From Thioalkalicoccus limnaeus (lineage in GTDB: Bacteria; Pseudomonadota; Gammaproteobacteria; Chromatiales; Chromatiaceae), in contig NZ_JBDKXB010000020.1 in NCBI RefSeq assembly GCF_041197575.1, positions 1 through 58,539 of the forward strand: a stretch of DNA of 58,539 nt, in the 5' to 3' direction. Each line of letters starts with the position of its first letter. The first letter of the stretch is position 1. The notes beneath the pieces were generated by a model. That model worked only from the letters and a program-made list of their open reading frames with translations, ran no database searches and had not been told where the DNA came from. This document shows, piece after piece, positions 7,670 through 17,950 of this stretch. The translations under genes were made by a program, and so were the position numbers.

Positions 7670-8980
7670 TCAGTGACCGGCATGATCGCCCGTCGCGCCA
7701 GCCGATCCGCCCCTGTCGTCGTCCGTGGACAGCCGCTGGAAGCTCGCCTGGAGATTGGACTCGGAATCGATCAGGAACTGTCCGGACAGGACGATGCGGT
7801 CGCCCTCGGCGAGCCCGGACAGGATCTCGACCTGGCCGCCACGTTCGAGGCCCGGGACGACCTCGACCGGTTGGAAGCGTCCCTCGTCGAGCGCCTTGAC
7901 GACGGTGGTCCGCTCACCGGTCACGATCAGGGCCTCGGCCGGGATCATCAGTACGTCGCGTTTGGGGCCGCCGTAGATGACGACGTTCGCGAACATGTTC
8001 GGCTTGAGTTCCAGGTCCGGGTTGTCGAAGACCAGCCGGGCGCGCAAGGTGCGGGTCGTCGGGTCGAGCGCCGGGTACAAATGGTCGACGCGGCCCTCCC
8101 AAACGCGCCCCGGCCGCGCTGGTACCCGGATCTCGGCGCTCTGGCCCGGCGCGAGCCAGTCGATCTGCGCCTCGAAGATGTCGACGAGGACCCACACCCG
8201 GCTCAGATCGGCGATCGTGAACATCTCGGTCGCCGGCTCGACGTACATCCCCTGACGCGCCGCGAGCTGCGTGATGACGCCATCGAGCGGGGCGCGCACC
8301 GGGACGCGATGGCGCGCCTCGCGGCGGCGCTCGATGTCGCGAATCACCTCCTCGGGGAGGTCTAGCACCCGCAGCCGATTGCGCGCCTGGTCGGCGGCAA
8401 CTTGGGTGCCCCCGCGTGTTTGAGGCTCCAGGGCCAGCAAGAAATCGATCTGAGCCGAGAGGATGGCTGGGGCATAGAGATCGGCGAGGTCTTCGCCGCG
8501 CGCGACCGATTCGCCCTCGGCGCGGACATGCAGCGCCTCGATCCAGCCGTCCGCGCGCGGGTGGACGTGCGCCAGCCGCGTCTCGTCGTAGTCGACGCGC
8601 CCGAGGGTCCGGATGAACCGCCACAGGGTACCGCGTTCGACGGTGCCGATCCGCACGCCGAGGGTCTGCTGCATCGCCGGCGCCACCGTCACCTCGGGGT
8701 GGCGACCGGTCTGCGGGTCCATGAAGCGCTCGACCAGGGCCATCCCGCAGATCGGGCAGGTCCCGGGGTCGTCGCGGACGATCTGCGGATGCATCGGGCA
8801 GACGTACTTGGGATCCAGATGCTTGAGCGCATGCTCGAGCGGCGAATCCGCCATGGCCTCGGCGAGGGTCTCGCTGGGCGCCGGCTCGCGCTGGCCGCAA
8901 CCCGTCAGCAGGATGGAGATGGTCAGGCCGACCAGCGCCCAGCCCGCGCGGCGGGCGCTCCAACCGGAATCGCTCGTCAT
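7670..8980 (-). CDS. cusB: CusB-type periplasmic adaptor lipoprotein with heavy-metal-binding domain
   Basis: 436 residues. It is the membrane-fusion partner of CusA, linking it to an outer-membrane channel. Seen: a lipoprotein signal (ISILLTGC, Cys about 28), then a heavy-metal-binding domain YVCPMHPQIVRDDPGTCPIC (about 59-78) of the YHS/HMBD type, followed by barrel-sandwich, alpha-hairpin and beta-barrel segments (VPVRAPLDGVITQLAARQGM; WVLVDIFEAQIDWLAPGQ). The C-terminal domain ends in acidic and His-containing residues. It is first in the minus-strand cusB-cusA-DUF6164 unit, behind a putative promoter at 9025-9053. Substrate is inferred from CusA methionines. Confidence 0.9.
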   Translation of the reverse strand: MTSDSGWSARRAGWALVGLTISILLTGCGQREPAPSETLAEAMADSPLEHALKHLDPKYVCPMHPQIVRDDPGTCPICGMALVERFMDPQTGRHPEVTVAPAMQQTLGVRIGTVERGTLWRFIRTLGRVDYDETRLAHVHPRADGWIEALHVRAEGESVARGEDLADLYAPAILSAQIDFLLALEPQTRGGTQVAADQARNRLRVLDLPEEVIRDIERRREARHRVPVRAPLDGVITQLAARQGMYVEPATEMFTIADLSRVWVLVDIFEAQIDWLAPGQSAEIRVPARPGRVWEGRVDHLYPALDPTTRTLRARLVFDNPDLELKPNMFANVVIYGGPKRDVLMIPAEALIVTGERTTVVKALDEGRFQPVEVVPGLERGGQVEILSGLAEGDRIVLSGQFLIDSESNLQASFQRLSTDDDRGGSAGATGDHAGH

Positions 8981-9024
8981 CGATGGTTGCCTAGGTCCTC
9001 GCCTGGCTTGGTCGCGAGGCGTCG

Positions 9025-9053
9025 AGACTAGAGGACGTGAAGTGACGGGTCAA
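9025..9053 (-). promoter_or_regulatory. Putative sigma-70 promoter of cusBA
   Basis: On the minus strand TTGACC (9053-9048) and TAGTCT (9030-9025) are separated by exactly 17 bp, about 45 bp before the cusB ATG. The -35 is strong and the -10 weak, as in activator-dependent metal promoters, but I see no clear dyad of a CueR or CusR site in the spacer. Confidence 0.35.
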
Positions 9054-9211
9054 GGTCGTTGGTCGCCGGAACAACGCCCCGACGCCTGGCCGGCCAGCAT
9101 TCGACTCGGCGAGTGGCGGGGCCGGTTGGCGGTGTGCGACGGCCCTGCGTCGGAGAAGGTCGTGCGCGCCGGATCTTGAGGATTGCGGAACAGGGTCCAG
9201 ATTCGATGGGC

Positions 9212-9229
9212 GCACCATGTGGTGCTTTT
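9212..9229 (+). promoter_or_regulatory. Short perfect dyad with T-run in the leader of the Rieske gene
   Basis: GCACCA-TG-TGGTGC followed by TTTT, ending about 18 bp before the Rieske ATG and just before its GGAGG ribosome site. It could be an operator or a leader hairpin. No regulator can be named. Confidence 0.3.
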
Positions 9230-9246
9230 CTACCCGGAGGCCGGCT

Positions 9247-9552
9247 ATGGAATACCACCTTGTGGCCCAGGTGGACGAGATCCCGCCTGGCACGATGAAG
9301 GGCGTGACCATCGGTCGCAAAGCGGTTCTGATCACGAACATCGATGGCCAGTATCACGCGATCGGCAACATCTGCACCCACTTCGGCGGGGAGCTGGACA
9401 AGGGCCAATTGGAGGGCAAGGTCGTCACCTGCCGTCGACATGGCGCCCAGTTCGATGTCACGACCGGCCGATGTCTGGCGCGTCCCGCGAAGAAGGACGA
9501 GCCGCTCTACGAGGTGAAGGTCGAGGACGGCGGCATCCTGGTCGCGCTGTGA
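9247..9552 (+). CDS. Small Rieske [2Fe-2S] ferredoxin
   Basis: 101 residues, ATG at 9247 with GGAGG 8-9 bp upstream; an in-frame upstream start was rejected because it lacks that site. Seen: the Rieske signature CTH (about 42-44) followed by CRRH (about 61-64), i.e. two Cys and two His ligands for a [2Fe-2S] cluster, in the fold of non-heme iron dioxygenase ferredoxins and NirD-like proteins. No oxygenase, reductase or nitrite-reductase partner lies nearby; it stands alone between the Cus pump and rlmE. It is probably a soluble cytoplasmic electron carrier; its partner is unknown. Confidence 0.88.
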   Translation: MEYHLVAQVDEIPPGTMKGVTIGRKAVLITNIDGQYHAIGNICTHFGGELDKGQLEGKVVTCRRHGAQFDVTTGRCLARPAKKDEPLYEVKVEDGGILVAL

Positions 9553-9852
9553 CACCTTCGAGACCAACCGAAGGGTCCCGGCTGCCGGTAGACGAGGGCT
9601 CGTCGCCCAAGCCGGGATCGCGGCCCGCAGAGGTCGCGTCTGTGGCCTCGCCCGTGACGCGGAAGGCGCTGGGCGGCGGCCAGGCGAATCCGATCGAGGG
9701 GTTGTCCACGAACCCGGCGACCGACAGACCGTCGCGCTGGGTTCTTGCCTTGGCCATGACGAGTTGGTATCGTCGATTGGCTAGGCAGCCGGCGGTCGTC
9801 CCTTCCGGTCGTTATATCGTTTCGTTGATGCGGCCTGTCCGCAACGAGGTCC
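9553..9852. other. Gene-free gap before rlmE
   Basis: 300 bp between the Rieske gene and rlmE. In many gammaproteobacteria a divergent yhbY gene sits here, but no yhbY-like frame is present. Minus-strand open frames in this stretch are Arg/Pro/Ser-rich shadows. A TTATATCG patch near 9812 could be part of an rlmE promoter, without a convincing -35. Confidence 0.5.
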
Positions 9853-10494
9853 ATGGCTCGCAGCAAGAGCAGTCGGCGCTGGCTTGATCGGCATGTCAAC
9901 GACAGCTATGTCGCGCGCGCGAGGCAGCTCGGTTATCGCTCGCGAGCAGCGTTCAAACTTCTGGCTTTGCAGGAGAAGGACCGCATCCTGATGCCGGGTG
10001 ACCGGGTCGTCGATCTCGGGGCTGCGCCCGGCGGGTGGAGCCAGGTCGCGGTGTCTCTAACCGGTTCCTCGGGGCAGGTCATCGCCGTTGACCGGCTTGC
10101 GATGGATCCGCTCCCCGGCGTCGTCTGCGTGACGGGCGATTTTCTCGACGAGGCCGTCATGGGCGAGCTCGAGCGGGTCTTGGCTGGTGCGCCCGTCGAT
10201 GTTGTTCTTTCGGACATGGCCCCAAATATCAGCGGCGTGGCGGTCGTCGACCAGGCGCGCGCCACGGCGTTGGGCGAGATGGCGCTGGACTGTGCCAAGC
10301 GGTGGCTGAAACCCGGCGGCAACTTGGTCATCAAAGCCTTCCAGGGTGCTGGTTTCGATGGGTTGCTCTGGGTCATGCGCCAGATGTTCCGTTCCGTGGT
10401 CGTGCGCAAGCCGCTCGCATCGCGCTCGGCCAGCCGCGAGTGCTATCTGGTCGGCAGGCGCTTTCTCGGGGATCCTGATGCTGTTACTGTCTGA
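9853..10494 (+). CDS. rlmE: 23S rRNA 2'-O-ribose U2552 methyltransferase
   Basis: 213 residues, normal length. RlmE (FtsJ/RrmJ) methylates the 2'-OH of U2552 in the 50S A-loop using SAM. Seen: the N-terminal basic segment (RSKSSRRWLDRHVNDSYV), the catalytic K-D-K-E tetrad in SRAAFKLL, LSDMAPNISG, NLVIKAFQG and SRECYLVG, and the SAM motif VDLGAAPGGWSQV. A CGAGGT ribosome site precedes the ATG. It lies 59 bp before ftsH, the order conserved in E. coli and many relatives, so the two are probably co-transcribed. Confidence 0.96.
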   Translation: MARSKSSRRWLDRHVNDSYVARARQLGYRSRAAFKLLALQEKDRILMPGDRVVDLGAAPGGWSQVAVSLTGSSGQVIAVDRLAMDPLPGVVCVTGDFLDEAVMGELERVLAGAPVDVVLSDMAPNISGVAVVDQARATALGEMALDCAKRWLKPGGNLVIKAFQGAGFDGLLWVMRQMFRSVVVRKPLASRSASRECYLVGRRFLGDPDAVTV

Positions 10495-10553
10495 ACGCTC
10501 TTCCAAGCGACCGGCGCGCGCCGGACGCTCCGCTTCACGAGGGACCCGCTGCC

Positions 10554-12488
<1,935 letters not shown>

Positions 12489-12506
12489 GGCGCTGTTTCG
12501 AGGCGA

Positions 12507-13358
12507 ATGAGCCGATTGCAGTGCGGCGACCGCTGGCTCGACCTGTCCAGTCCTGTCGTCATGGGTATCCTCAATGTCACCCCCGATTCCTTTTCGGACG
12601 GGGGTGCATTCCTGAGCTTGGATGCCGCGCGGCGGCAAGCCTCACGAATGCTCGACGAGGGCGCCGGGGTGATCGATGTCGGGGGCGAGTCCACGCGACC
12701 GGGTGCCGCGCCGGTCCCGGCCGACGAGGAACTGCGACGGGTGATCCCGGTCGTCGAAGCGCTCGCGAAGGACCTCCCGATCCCGATTTCCATCGACACC
12801 TCGCGGCCCGAAACGATGCGAGCCGCCGCCGCCGCCGGTGCCGGTCTGATCAATGACGTGCGCGCGTTGCGTCGGCCCGGTGCCCTGGCCGCGGCGGTCC
12901 AGACCGGTCTGCCGGTCTGTCTGATGCACATGCAAGGCGAGCCCGGGAGCATGCAGCAGGCCCCCGAGTACCGCGATGTGGTCGTCGAGGTAACGGGCTT
13001 CCTGGCCGATCGTATCGCCCGTTGCGAGGCCGCCGGCCTCCCTCGTCAGCGCCTCCTCGTCGACCCGGGGTTCGGGTTTGGCAAGACGCTGAACCACAAT
13101 CTCGCGCTGCTGGCGAATCTGCACCGGATTGCCGCCCTCGGTCCCCCACTGCTCGTCGGATTGTCGCGCAAGTCGATGATCGGGCTCGTGACTGGGCGTG
13201 GGGTGGGCGAGCGTTTGCATGGCAGTCTCGCGGCGGCGGTGCTGGCGCTGATGGGCGGGGCCCGCATCCTCCGTGTCCACGATGTGGGGCCGACCCGCGA
13301 TGCCCTGAAGGTCGTCGCCGCGGCCGTGTCCTTTTCGGGCGGCGCACGCATCGTCTGA
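12507..13358 (+). CDS. folP: Dihydropteroate synthase
   Basis: 283 residues, normal length. FolP condenses 6-hydroxymethyl-dihydropterin diphosphate with p-aminobenzoate in folate synthesis and is the sulfonamide target. Seen: the N-terminal signature GILNVTPDSFSDGG (about 20-33), the pterin/pABA loop motif GGESTRPGA (about 57-65), the substrate-contact segment ISIDTSRPE, and the Lys-containing loop DPGFGFGKTLNHN. The ATG follows ftsH by 18 bp and precedes glmM by a 178-bp gap, matching the ftsH-folP-glmM order of enterobacteria. Confidence 0.96.
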   Translation: MSRLQCGDRWLDLSSPVVMGILNVTPDSFSDGGAFLSLDAARRQASRMLDEGAGVIDVGGESTRPGAAPVPADEELRRVIPVVEALAKDLPIPISIDTSRPETMRAAAAAGAGLINDVRALRRPGALAAAVQTGLPVCLMHMQGEPGSMQQAPEYRDVVVEVTGFLADRIARCEAAGLPRQRLLVDPGFGFGKTLNHNLALLANLHRIAALGPPLLVGLSRKSMIGLVTGRGVGERLHGSLAAAVLALMGGARILRVHDVGPTRDALKVVAAAVSFSGGARIV

Positions 13359-13536
13359 CAAGAGGTTCCGAACAGCGCCCCCAGCAGAGTCCGACTCCAA
13401 CCACCCGGTTCGCGGCCATCGGGGCTGCGCCGGTCGTGTCACGGACCGGCGGCGCGTGCGTGCCGACCCCACGGCCTGGCGAGGCGCCGTGGCTCCGTGG
13501 CCGGGACTTCTTTTCGATCCGATCGAGGGACAATCG

Positions 13537-14883
13537 ATGCAGACGCGTAAATTCTTCGGCACGGACGGCATTCGTGGCCGCGTCGGTGATGCGATCATCA
13601 GCCCGGATTTCGTGCTCAAGCTAGGGTGGGCCGCGGGCCGGGTACTGGGCCAGGGCGAGGGTGGCATGGTGCTGATCGGCAAGGACACGCGGATCTCCGG
13701 GTATCTGTTCGAGTCCGCGTTGGAGGCGGGATTGGTCGCCGCCGGCGTCGACATTCGTCTGATCGGCCCGATGCCGACGCCTGGGGTCGCCTACCTGACC
13801 CGGACCTTCCGCGCCGCCTCCGGCATCGTGATCACCGCGTCGCACAACCCCTACCAGGATAACGGTATCAAGTTCTTCTCCGCGGACGGTGACAAACTGC
13901 CTGACGATCTGGAGCTTGCGATCGAGCGCGAGCTGGAAAGGCCGCTGCGTACCGTCGAGGCGGCGGCGCTCGGCAAGGTGCGGCGGCTCGAGGATGCCAG
14001 TGGCCGATACATCGAGTTCTGCAAAGGCACCTTCCCGAATGCGATGAGTCTGCACGGTTACAAGTTGGTCGTCGATTGCGCCCATGGGGCGACCTACGGC
14101 ATCGCGCCGCACGTCTTCGAAGAGCTGGGCGCCGAGGTCGTGCGCCTCGGTACGGAGCCCGATGGCTTCAACATCAACCGTGAGGTGGGTTCGACCTGTC
14201 CTGAGAACATGGCGAGGATGGTCGTGGAGGTGGGTGCCGACCTGGGAATCGCGTTCGATGGTGACGGTGACCGGGTCTTGATGGCCGACGCCAAGGGCCA
14301 GCTCGTCGACGGTGATCAGTTGCTCTACGTCATCGCGAAGGCGCGGTCCGCCGCGGGCGCTCCGTTGGGGACGGTAGTCGGAACCCAAATGAGCAATCTC
14401 GGCCTCGAGCACGCGCTGGGCCGCCTCGGGGTCGACTTCGTTCGGACGCGCGTCGGTGATCGGTTCATCATGGAGCGACTGAAGCGCGATGGCGGTTTCC
14501 TCGGCGGCGAGCCATCGGGCCATATCATCTGTCGCGACCGTACGACGACCGGCGATGGGATCGTCGCGGCGCTCCAGGTCCTGGCTGCCATCGCCGAGAC
14601 CGAATCGACGCTGGCCGAGCTCGCAGCGCGAGTCGAACGCTATCCGCAGGTGTTGATCAATGTCCCGTTGCCGGATCATCGTGACCTGCTGTCCGAGCCC
14701 GCGTTGCGTGATGCGGTCGATCAGGCCGAGCGGGAGCTGGCGGGCGAGGGTCGCGTCCTGTTGCGGCCTTCGGGCACCGAGCCGCTGATCCGCGTCATGG
14801 TCGAAGGGGTCGATGGCGGGCGCGTACGAGCGACGGCCGAAGGGCTCGCGCAATGCGTGCGGGAACAGATTGCACGAGGGTGA
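13537..14883 (+). CDS. glmM: Phosphoglucosamine mutase
   Basis: 448 residues from the ATG at 13537, with GAGGGA 6 bp upstream; the frame extends 27 codons further 5' without support. GlmM converts glucosamine-6-phosphate to glucosamine-1-phosphate for UDP-GlcNAc synthesis. Seen: N-terminal FFGTDGIRGRVG, the active-site phosphoserine loop TASHNPYQDNGIKFF (Ser about 102), the metal loop FDGDGDRVLMAD (about 241-252), the sugar-binding GGEPSGHII and the phosphate-binding RPSGTEPLIRVMVE near the C-terminus. Last of the ftsH-folP-glmM group; the next gene has its own promoter-like sequence. Confidence 0.97.
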   Translation: MQTRKFFGTDGIRGRVGDAIISPDFVLKLGWAAGRVLGQGEGGMVLIGKDTRISGYLFESALEAGLVAAGVDIRLIGPMPTPGVAYLTRTFRAASGIVITASHNPYQDNGIKFFSADGDKLPDDLELAIERELERPLRTVEAAALGKVRRLEDASGRYIEFCKGTFPNAMSLHGYKLVVDCAHGATYGIAPHVFEELGAEVVRLGTEPDGFNINREVGSTCPENMARMVVEVGADLGIAFDGDGDRVLMADAKGQLVDGDQLLYVIAKARSAAGAPLGTVVGTQMSNLGLEHALGRLGVDFVRTRVGDRFIMERLKRDGGFLGGEPSGHIICRDRTTTGDGIVAALQVLAAIAETESTLAELAARVERYPQVLINVPLPDHRDLLSEPALRDAVDQAERELAGEGRVLLRPSGTEPLIRVMVEGVDGGRVRATAEGLAQCVREQIARG

Positions 14884-15025
14884 CGGGGGCGTGGGGCCAG
14901 CACGACCCGGCATGGGTCGCATGGAACGCGTGGCAAAGGCGGTACCCGGCGGCGGCGGGCGGCCTCCGGCAACGGCGATCGGTGCGGTGGCGGTCGTGCC
15001 ACCGAGACGCCCGCGGGTCCGGCAG

Positions 15026-15054
15026 TTGAGCCGGTCGCGTGAATTCCGCAAAAT
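15026..15054 (+). promoter_or_regulatory. Putative sigma-70 promoter of the NSS transporter
   Basis: TTGAGC (15026) and CAAAAT (15049) with a 17-bp spacer, about 100 bp upstream of the transporter ATG in the 271-bp gap after glmM. Match to consensus is moderate. Confidence 0.35.
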
Positions 15055-15154
15055 GTGTGACCTTTCATTTCATCGACAGGACGGGCGGGACCCCGCAGGA
15101 TCGATGGCTTTCGATCACCCCGGCGTCATCTGCTGGTCTTGAGGGGGCATCTGT

Positions 15155-16513
15155 ATGGCGGCGACAACCTCGATTCACGGAATGTGGTCGGGTCGATTGG
15201 CCTTCATCCTGGCCGCAACCGGCTCGGCGGTCGGGTTGGGAAACATCTGGCGCTTCCCCTATGCGGCCGGCGAGCATGGGGGCGGGGCCTTCGTGCTCAT
15301 CTATATCTTCTGCGTCGCCGCCATCGGCATCCCGATCATGATGGCCGAGATCATGCTGGGTCGGCGTGGTCGCCAAAGCCCGATAAACACCATGCGTGCT
15401 CTGGCAAGGCAGGAGGGCCGGTCGCCGGCGTGGCAGTTGCTCGGTTGGATGGGCATCCTCGCCGGCTTCTTGATCCTGTCCTTCTACAGCGTCATCGCCG
15501 GCTGGACCATGGCCTATGTCGTCCGGGCGGCCGCCGGTGCCTTCAGCGGTGTCGATGCCGCTGCGATCGGCGCGGCCTTCGATGGTTTCGTCGCCGATCC
15601 GGAACGCCTGCTCGCCTGGCATACCATCTTCATGGTCCTGGTGGTCCTCGTGGTCGCGCGCGGTGTCGCGAGTGGCTTGGAGCAGGCGGTGCGATTCCTG
15701 ATGCCAGCGCTGTTCGTGCTGCTGCTCGTGCTCGTCGGCTACGCGGCGACCACGGGCCATTTCGCGGCCGGCGTGGCCTTCCTGTTCGCGCCGGACTTCA
15801 GCGAGGTTACCGGCGCCTCGGTGCTGGCCGCGATGGGCCAGGCCTTCTTCAGTTTGAGCTTGGGCATGGGCGCCATCATGATCTACGGCTCGTACCTGAA
15901 CAGCCAGGCGTCGATCGGCCGGAACACGGTCTTGATCGCCGGCTTGGATACCTTGGTTGCGGTCCTCGCCGGCCTGGCGATCTTCCCGATCGTCTTCGCG
16001 TACGGCCTGGAACCGGCACAGGGGACGGGGCTGGTCTTCAAGGTCCTGCCGATCGCGTTCGGCCAGATGAACTGGGGTACCCTGTTCGGGACCCTGTTTT
16101 TCGTGTTGTTGGTCTTCGCGGCCTGGACCTCGGCGATCTCCCTGCTCGAGCCGATGGTGGCCTGGTTGGTCGAGAACATGAGCTTCAGTCGCGTTCGAGC
16201 CTCGGTGCTCGCCGGCCTGACGGTATGGTTCCTCGGCGTCGCATGCCTGCTGTCGCTGAACGTCTGGTCGGAGTACAGGTTGTTCGGGATGGGTATCCTC
16301 GAGTTGTTCGATTATCTGACCGCGAACATCCTGTTGCCGCTCGGGGGCTTGTTGATTGCGGTCTTCGCGGGCTGGATCCTATCGCGCTCGTCGTCGGTCG
16401 ACGAATTCGCCATGGGCGACCGTGTCGCCTATCGCGTTTGGCGTTTCCTCGTCCGCTGGGTGGCACCGATCTCGGTGGCCATCATCTTCTTTCATGCCAT
16501 AGGGGTTTTCTAA
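15155..16513 (+). CDS. Sodium-dependent transporter of the NSS (SNF) family
   Basis: 452 residues with about 11-12 membrane segments. NSS proteins import amino acids or related solutes with sodium; bacterial members include LeuT, MhsT and TnaT. Seen: the TM1 signature RLAFILAATGSAVGLGNIWR (about 13-32) with the unwound GNIWRFPY motif that binds substrate and Na+, the intracellular loop after TM2 (IMMAEIMLGRRG), and a TM6-like SLSLGMGAIMIYGSY. A GAGGGGG ribosome site precedes the ATG. It ends 2 bp before ratA and so may be co-transcribed with it. It occupies the place where smpB usually sits beside ratA. Substrate cannot be told. Confidence 0.9.
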   Translation: MAATTSIHGMWSGRLAFILAATGSAVGLGNIWRFPYAAGEHGGGAFVLIYIFCVAAIGIPIMMAEIMLGRRGRQSPINTMRALARQEGRSPAWQLLGWMGILAGFLILSFYSVIAGWTMAYVVRAAAGAFSGVDAAAIGAAFDGFVADPERLLAWHTIFMVLVVLVVARGVASGLEQAVRFLMPALFVLLLVLVGYAATTGHFAAGVAFLFAPDFSEVTGASVLAAMGQAFFSLSLGMGAIMIYGSYLNSQASIGRNTVLIAGLDTLVAVLAGLAIFPIVFAYGLEPAQGTGLVFKVLPIAFGQMNWGTLFGTLFFVLLVFAAWTSAISLLEPMVAWLVENMSFSRVRASVLAGLTVWFLGVACLLSLNVWSEYRLFGMGILELFDYLTANILLPLGGLLIAVFAGWILSRSSSVDEFAMGDRVAYRVWRFLVRWVAPISVAIIFFHAIGVF

Positions 16514-16515
16514 CG

Positions 16516-16950
16516 GTGCCAACTGTCAAGAAGAGCGCGCTCGTGCCCTATTCGTCGACCCAGATGTTCGATCTGGTCGCGGATGTCGAGTCGTATCCGG
16601 ACTTCCTGCCTTGGTGCCACAGCGCGCGGGTCCTGTCGCAGCGGGAGAACGAAATCTGCGGGGAGATCGAGGTGGCTCGTCTGGGTATTCGCCAGACCTT
16701 CAGCACCTGCAACAAGTTCGTGCGCGATCATCGGATGGATATCGCGCTGCTCGATGGCCCATTCCGTAAGTTGGCCGGGCATTGGACCTTTCTCGCGTTG
16801 CGTCCGGATGCCTGCAAGGTCCAACTGGAATTGGAGTTCGAGTTCTCGGGCAGATTGATCGACAAGGCCTTCGGCGCGGTCTTCCACCAGATTGCGAACA
16901 GCCTGGTCGATGCCTTTTGCAAACGTGTCGAGGAAGTGTACCGTGACTGA
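16516..16950 (+). CDS. ratA: RatA/COQ10-like START-domain protein
   Basis: 144 residues from a GTG at 16516, 2 bp after the transporter stop. The family (SRPBCC, COQ10/RatA, YfjG) binds polyprenyl quinone or blocks 70S ribosome association in E. coli. Seen: the N-terminal PYSSTQMFDLVADVESYPDF (about 11-30), the conserved PWCHSARVL, and the C-terminal helix FHQIANSLVDAFCKRVEEVY. The length matches the E. coli protein. The stop overlaps the rnfH start, so the pair is coupled. In a phototroph with ubiquinone a quinone-chaperone role is as likely as a toxin role; this is inference. Confidence 0.93.
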   Translation: MPTVKKSALVPYSSTQMFDLVADVESYPDFLPWCHSARVLSQRENEICGEIEVARLGIRQTFSTCNKFVRDHRMDIALLDGPFRKLAGHWTFLALRPDACKVQLELEFEFSGRLIDKAFGAVFHQIANSLVDAFCKRVEEVYRD

Positions 16951-17263
16951 ACCACGCATGAAGATCGAGGTCGCCTACGCGAAACCGCAAGAGCAGGCCT
17001 TGCTGGAGCTCGAGGCCGAGGCCGGTATCACGGTGCGTGATGCGATCGAGCGGTCAGGCATCCTGCGGCGCTTCCCGGAAATCGATCTGGCTGCCAACAA
17101 GGTCGGCATCTTCGGCAAGGTCACCAAGCTGGATCAGGTGCTGGTCTCTGGCGATCGCGTCGAAATCTACCGTCCGTTGATCGCAGATCCCAAGGCCGCG
17201 CGCAAGCGCCGCGCCGACGATAAGGGCTCGACCTCGGTTGCCGCGGGCGCGACCGATTCCTGA
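16943..17263 (+). CDS. rnfH: RnfH-family (RatB) ubiquitin-like protein
   Basis: 106 residues from a GTG at 16943 that overlaps the ratA stop by 8 bp; GAGGAAG lies 6 bp upstream. An ATG at 16958 is an alternative start. Seen: a beta-grasp fold pattern with MKIEVAYAKPQEQALLELE, TVRDAIERSGILRRFPEIDL, NKVGIFGKV and the closing VEIYRPLIADPKAARKRRA motif that defines UPF0125/RnfH. The function is not well defined: the name comes from association with rnf loci and the RatB name from pairing with RatA. No rnf genes are in the window. Confidence 0.93.
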   Translation: MTEPRMKIEVAYAKPQEQALLELEAEAGITVRDAIERSGILRRFPEIDLAANKVGIFGKVTKLDQVLVSGDRVEIYRPLIADPKAARKRRADDKGSTSVAAGATDS

Positions 17264-17378
17264 CGGCGGGATGGCGCGGCCGTCGCTGGATTGGCCGCCG
17301 AAACCGTCCCCGTTCGTGACCGTCTCAGCATGACGTCGGCAACGCGGCGCGTCCGCCCGTGGCGGCCTCCTTATACGC

Positions 17379-17867
17379 TCAGTCCGTCCGCGGGTCGCCG
17401 ACCCGATCGAAGGCGCGCCGGAACAGACCACGGCGATCCTCCCAGTCTGGAACCGTGACGATCAGGTCCTCGCGCTCGCGGGTCTCGGCGCGTTCGAGGT
17501 CGGGCTGCAGGTCGCCTTCGATGCGCGCGAGCTGGTCCTCCTCGAAGAAGAGCGTCAGGCGCTTGATCTGCATTGGCTCGTGACGGCGACGAATGGTGTA
17601 GGTATAGTCCCAGCGGTCACTGTGGAAAAAGTCCGTCAACAACGGAGTGCCAAGCAGGAAGCGCACCTGCCTCTTGGTCAGTCCCAGCCGCAGTTCGTCG
17701 ACCATCTCTTCGGTGATGATGTTGCCTTGTTGCACCGTCATGCGATACACGAAGGGCATGTGTTGGAGCCGGGACGCCCCCTGGCTGGTGGTGTCGCCAG
17801 GCTTGCCGGCACAACCCGGCAACCCCAAGATAAGGCCCAGGGCCAATAGACTAATTATCTGTCGCAT
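17379..17867 (-). CDS. bamE: Outer-membrane assembly lipoprotein BamE
   Basis: 162 residues from ATG 17867; a longer open frame upstream lacks a signal peptide at its start. BamE is the small lipoprotein of the BAM complex that folds beta-barrel proteins into the outer membrane. Seen: signal peptide and lipobox (LILGLPGC, Cys about 19), then the SmpA/OmlA core: MTVQQGNIITEEMVDELRLG, LTKRQVRFLLGTPLLTDFFH, and the RWDYTYTI strand. It has a C-terminal extension of about 45 charged residues beyond the E. coli protein. It is divergent from fur and convergent with rnfH, the usual gammaproteobacterial arrangement. Confidence 0.95.
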   Translation of the reverse strand: MRQIISLLALGLILGLPGCAGKPGDTTSQGASRLQHMPFVYRMTVQQGNIITEEMVDELRLGLTKRQVRFLLGTPLLTDFFHSDRWDYTYTIRRRHEPMQIKRLTLFFEEDQLARIEGDLQPDLERAETREREDLIVTVPDWEDRRGLFRRAFDRVGDPRTD

Positions 17868-17950
17868 CTTGCTATCATGAGCGGAAGGCCGATTGACATC
17901 ATACCTTAGAGCGCGCCTGGCCAACACGCCGGGTTCCCTTGGGAGAGCCG

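Noticed and set aside
4367..8365. A 1332-codon open frame antisense to cusA/cusB
   Set aside because: Its product is rich in Asp, Arg, Gln and His with no domain; it mirrors codon use of the high-G+C cusBA genes on the other strand.
9458..9757. Minus-strand frame where yhbY is often found
   Set aside because: The sequence has no YhbY/CRM-domain features and is a low-complexity shadow.
17264..17378. GCGGCC/GGCCGC dyad between rnfH and bamE as a terminator
   Set aside because: Stem is only 6 bp with a 13-base loop and no T-run; common by chance at this G+C.
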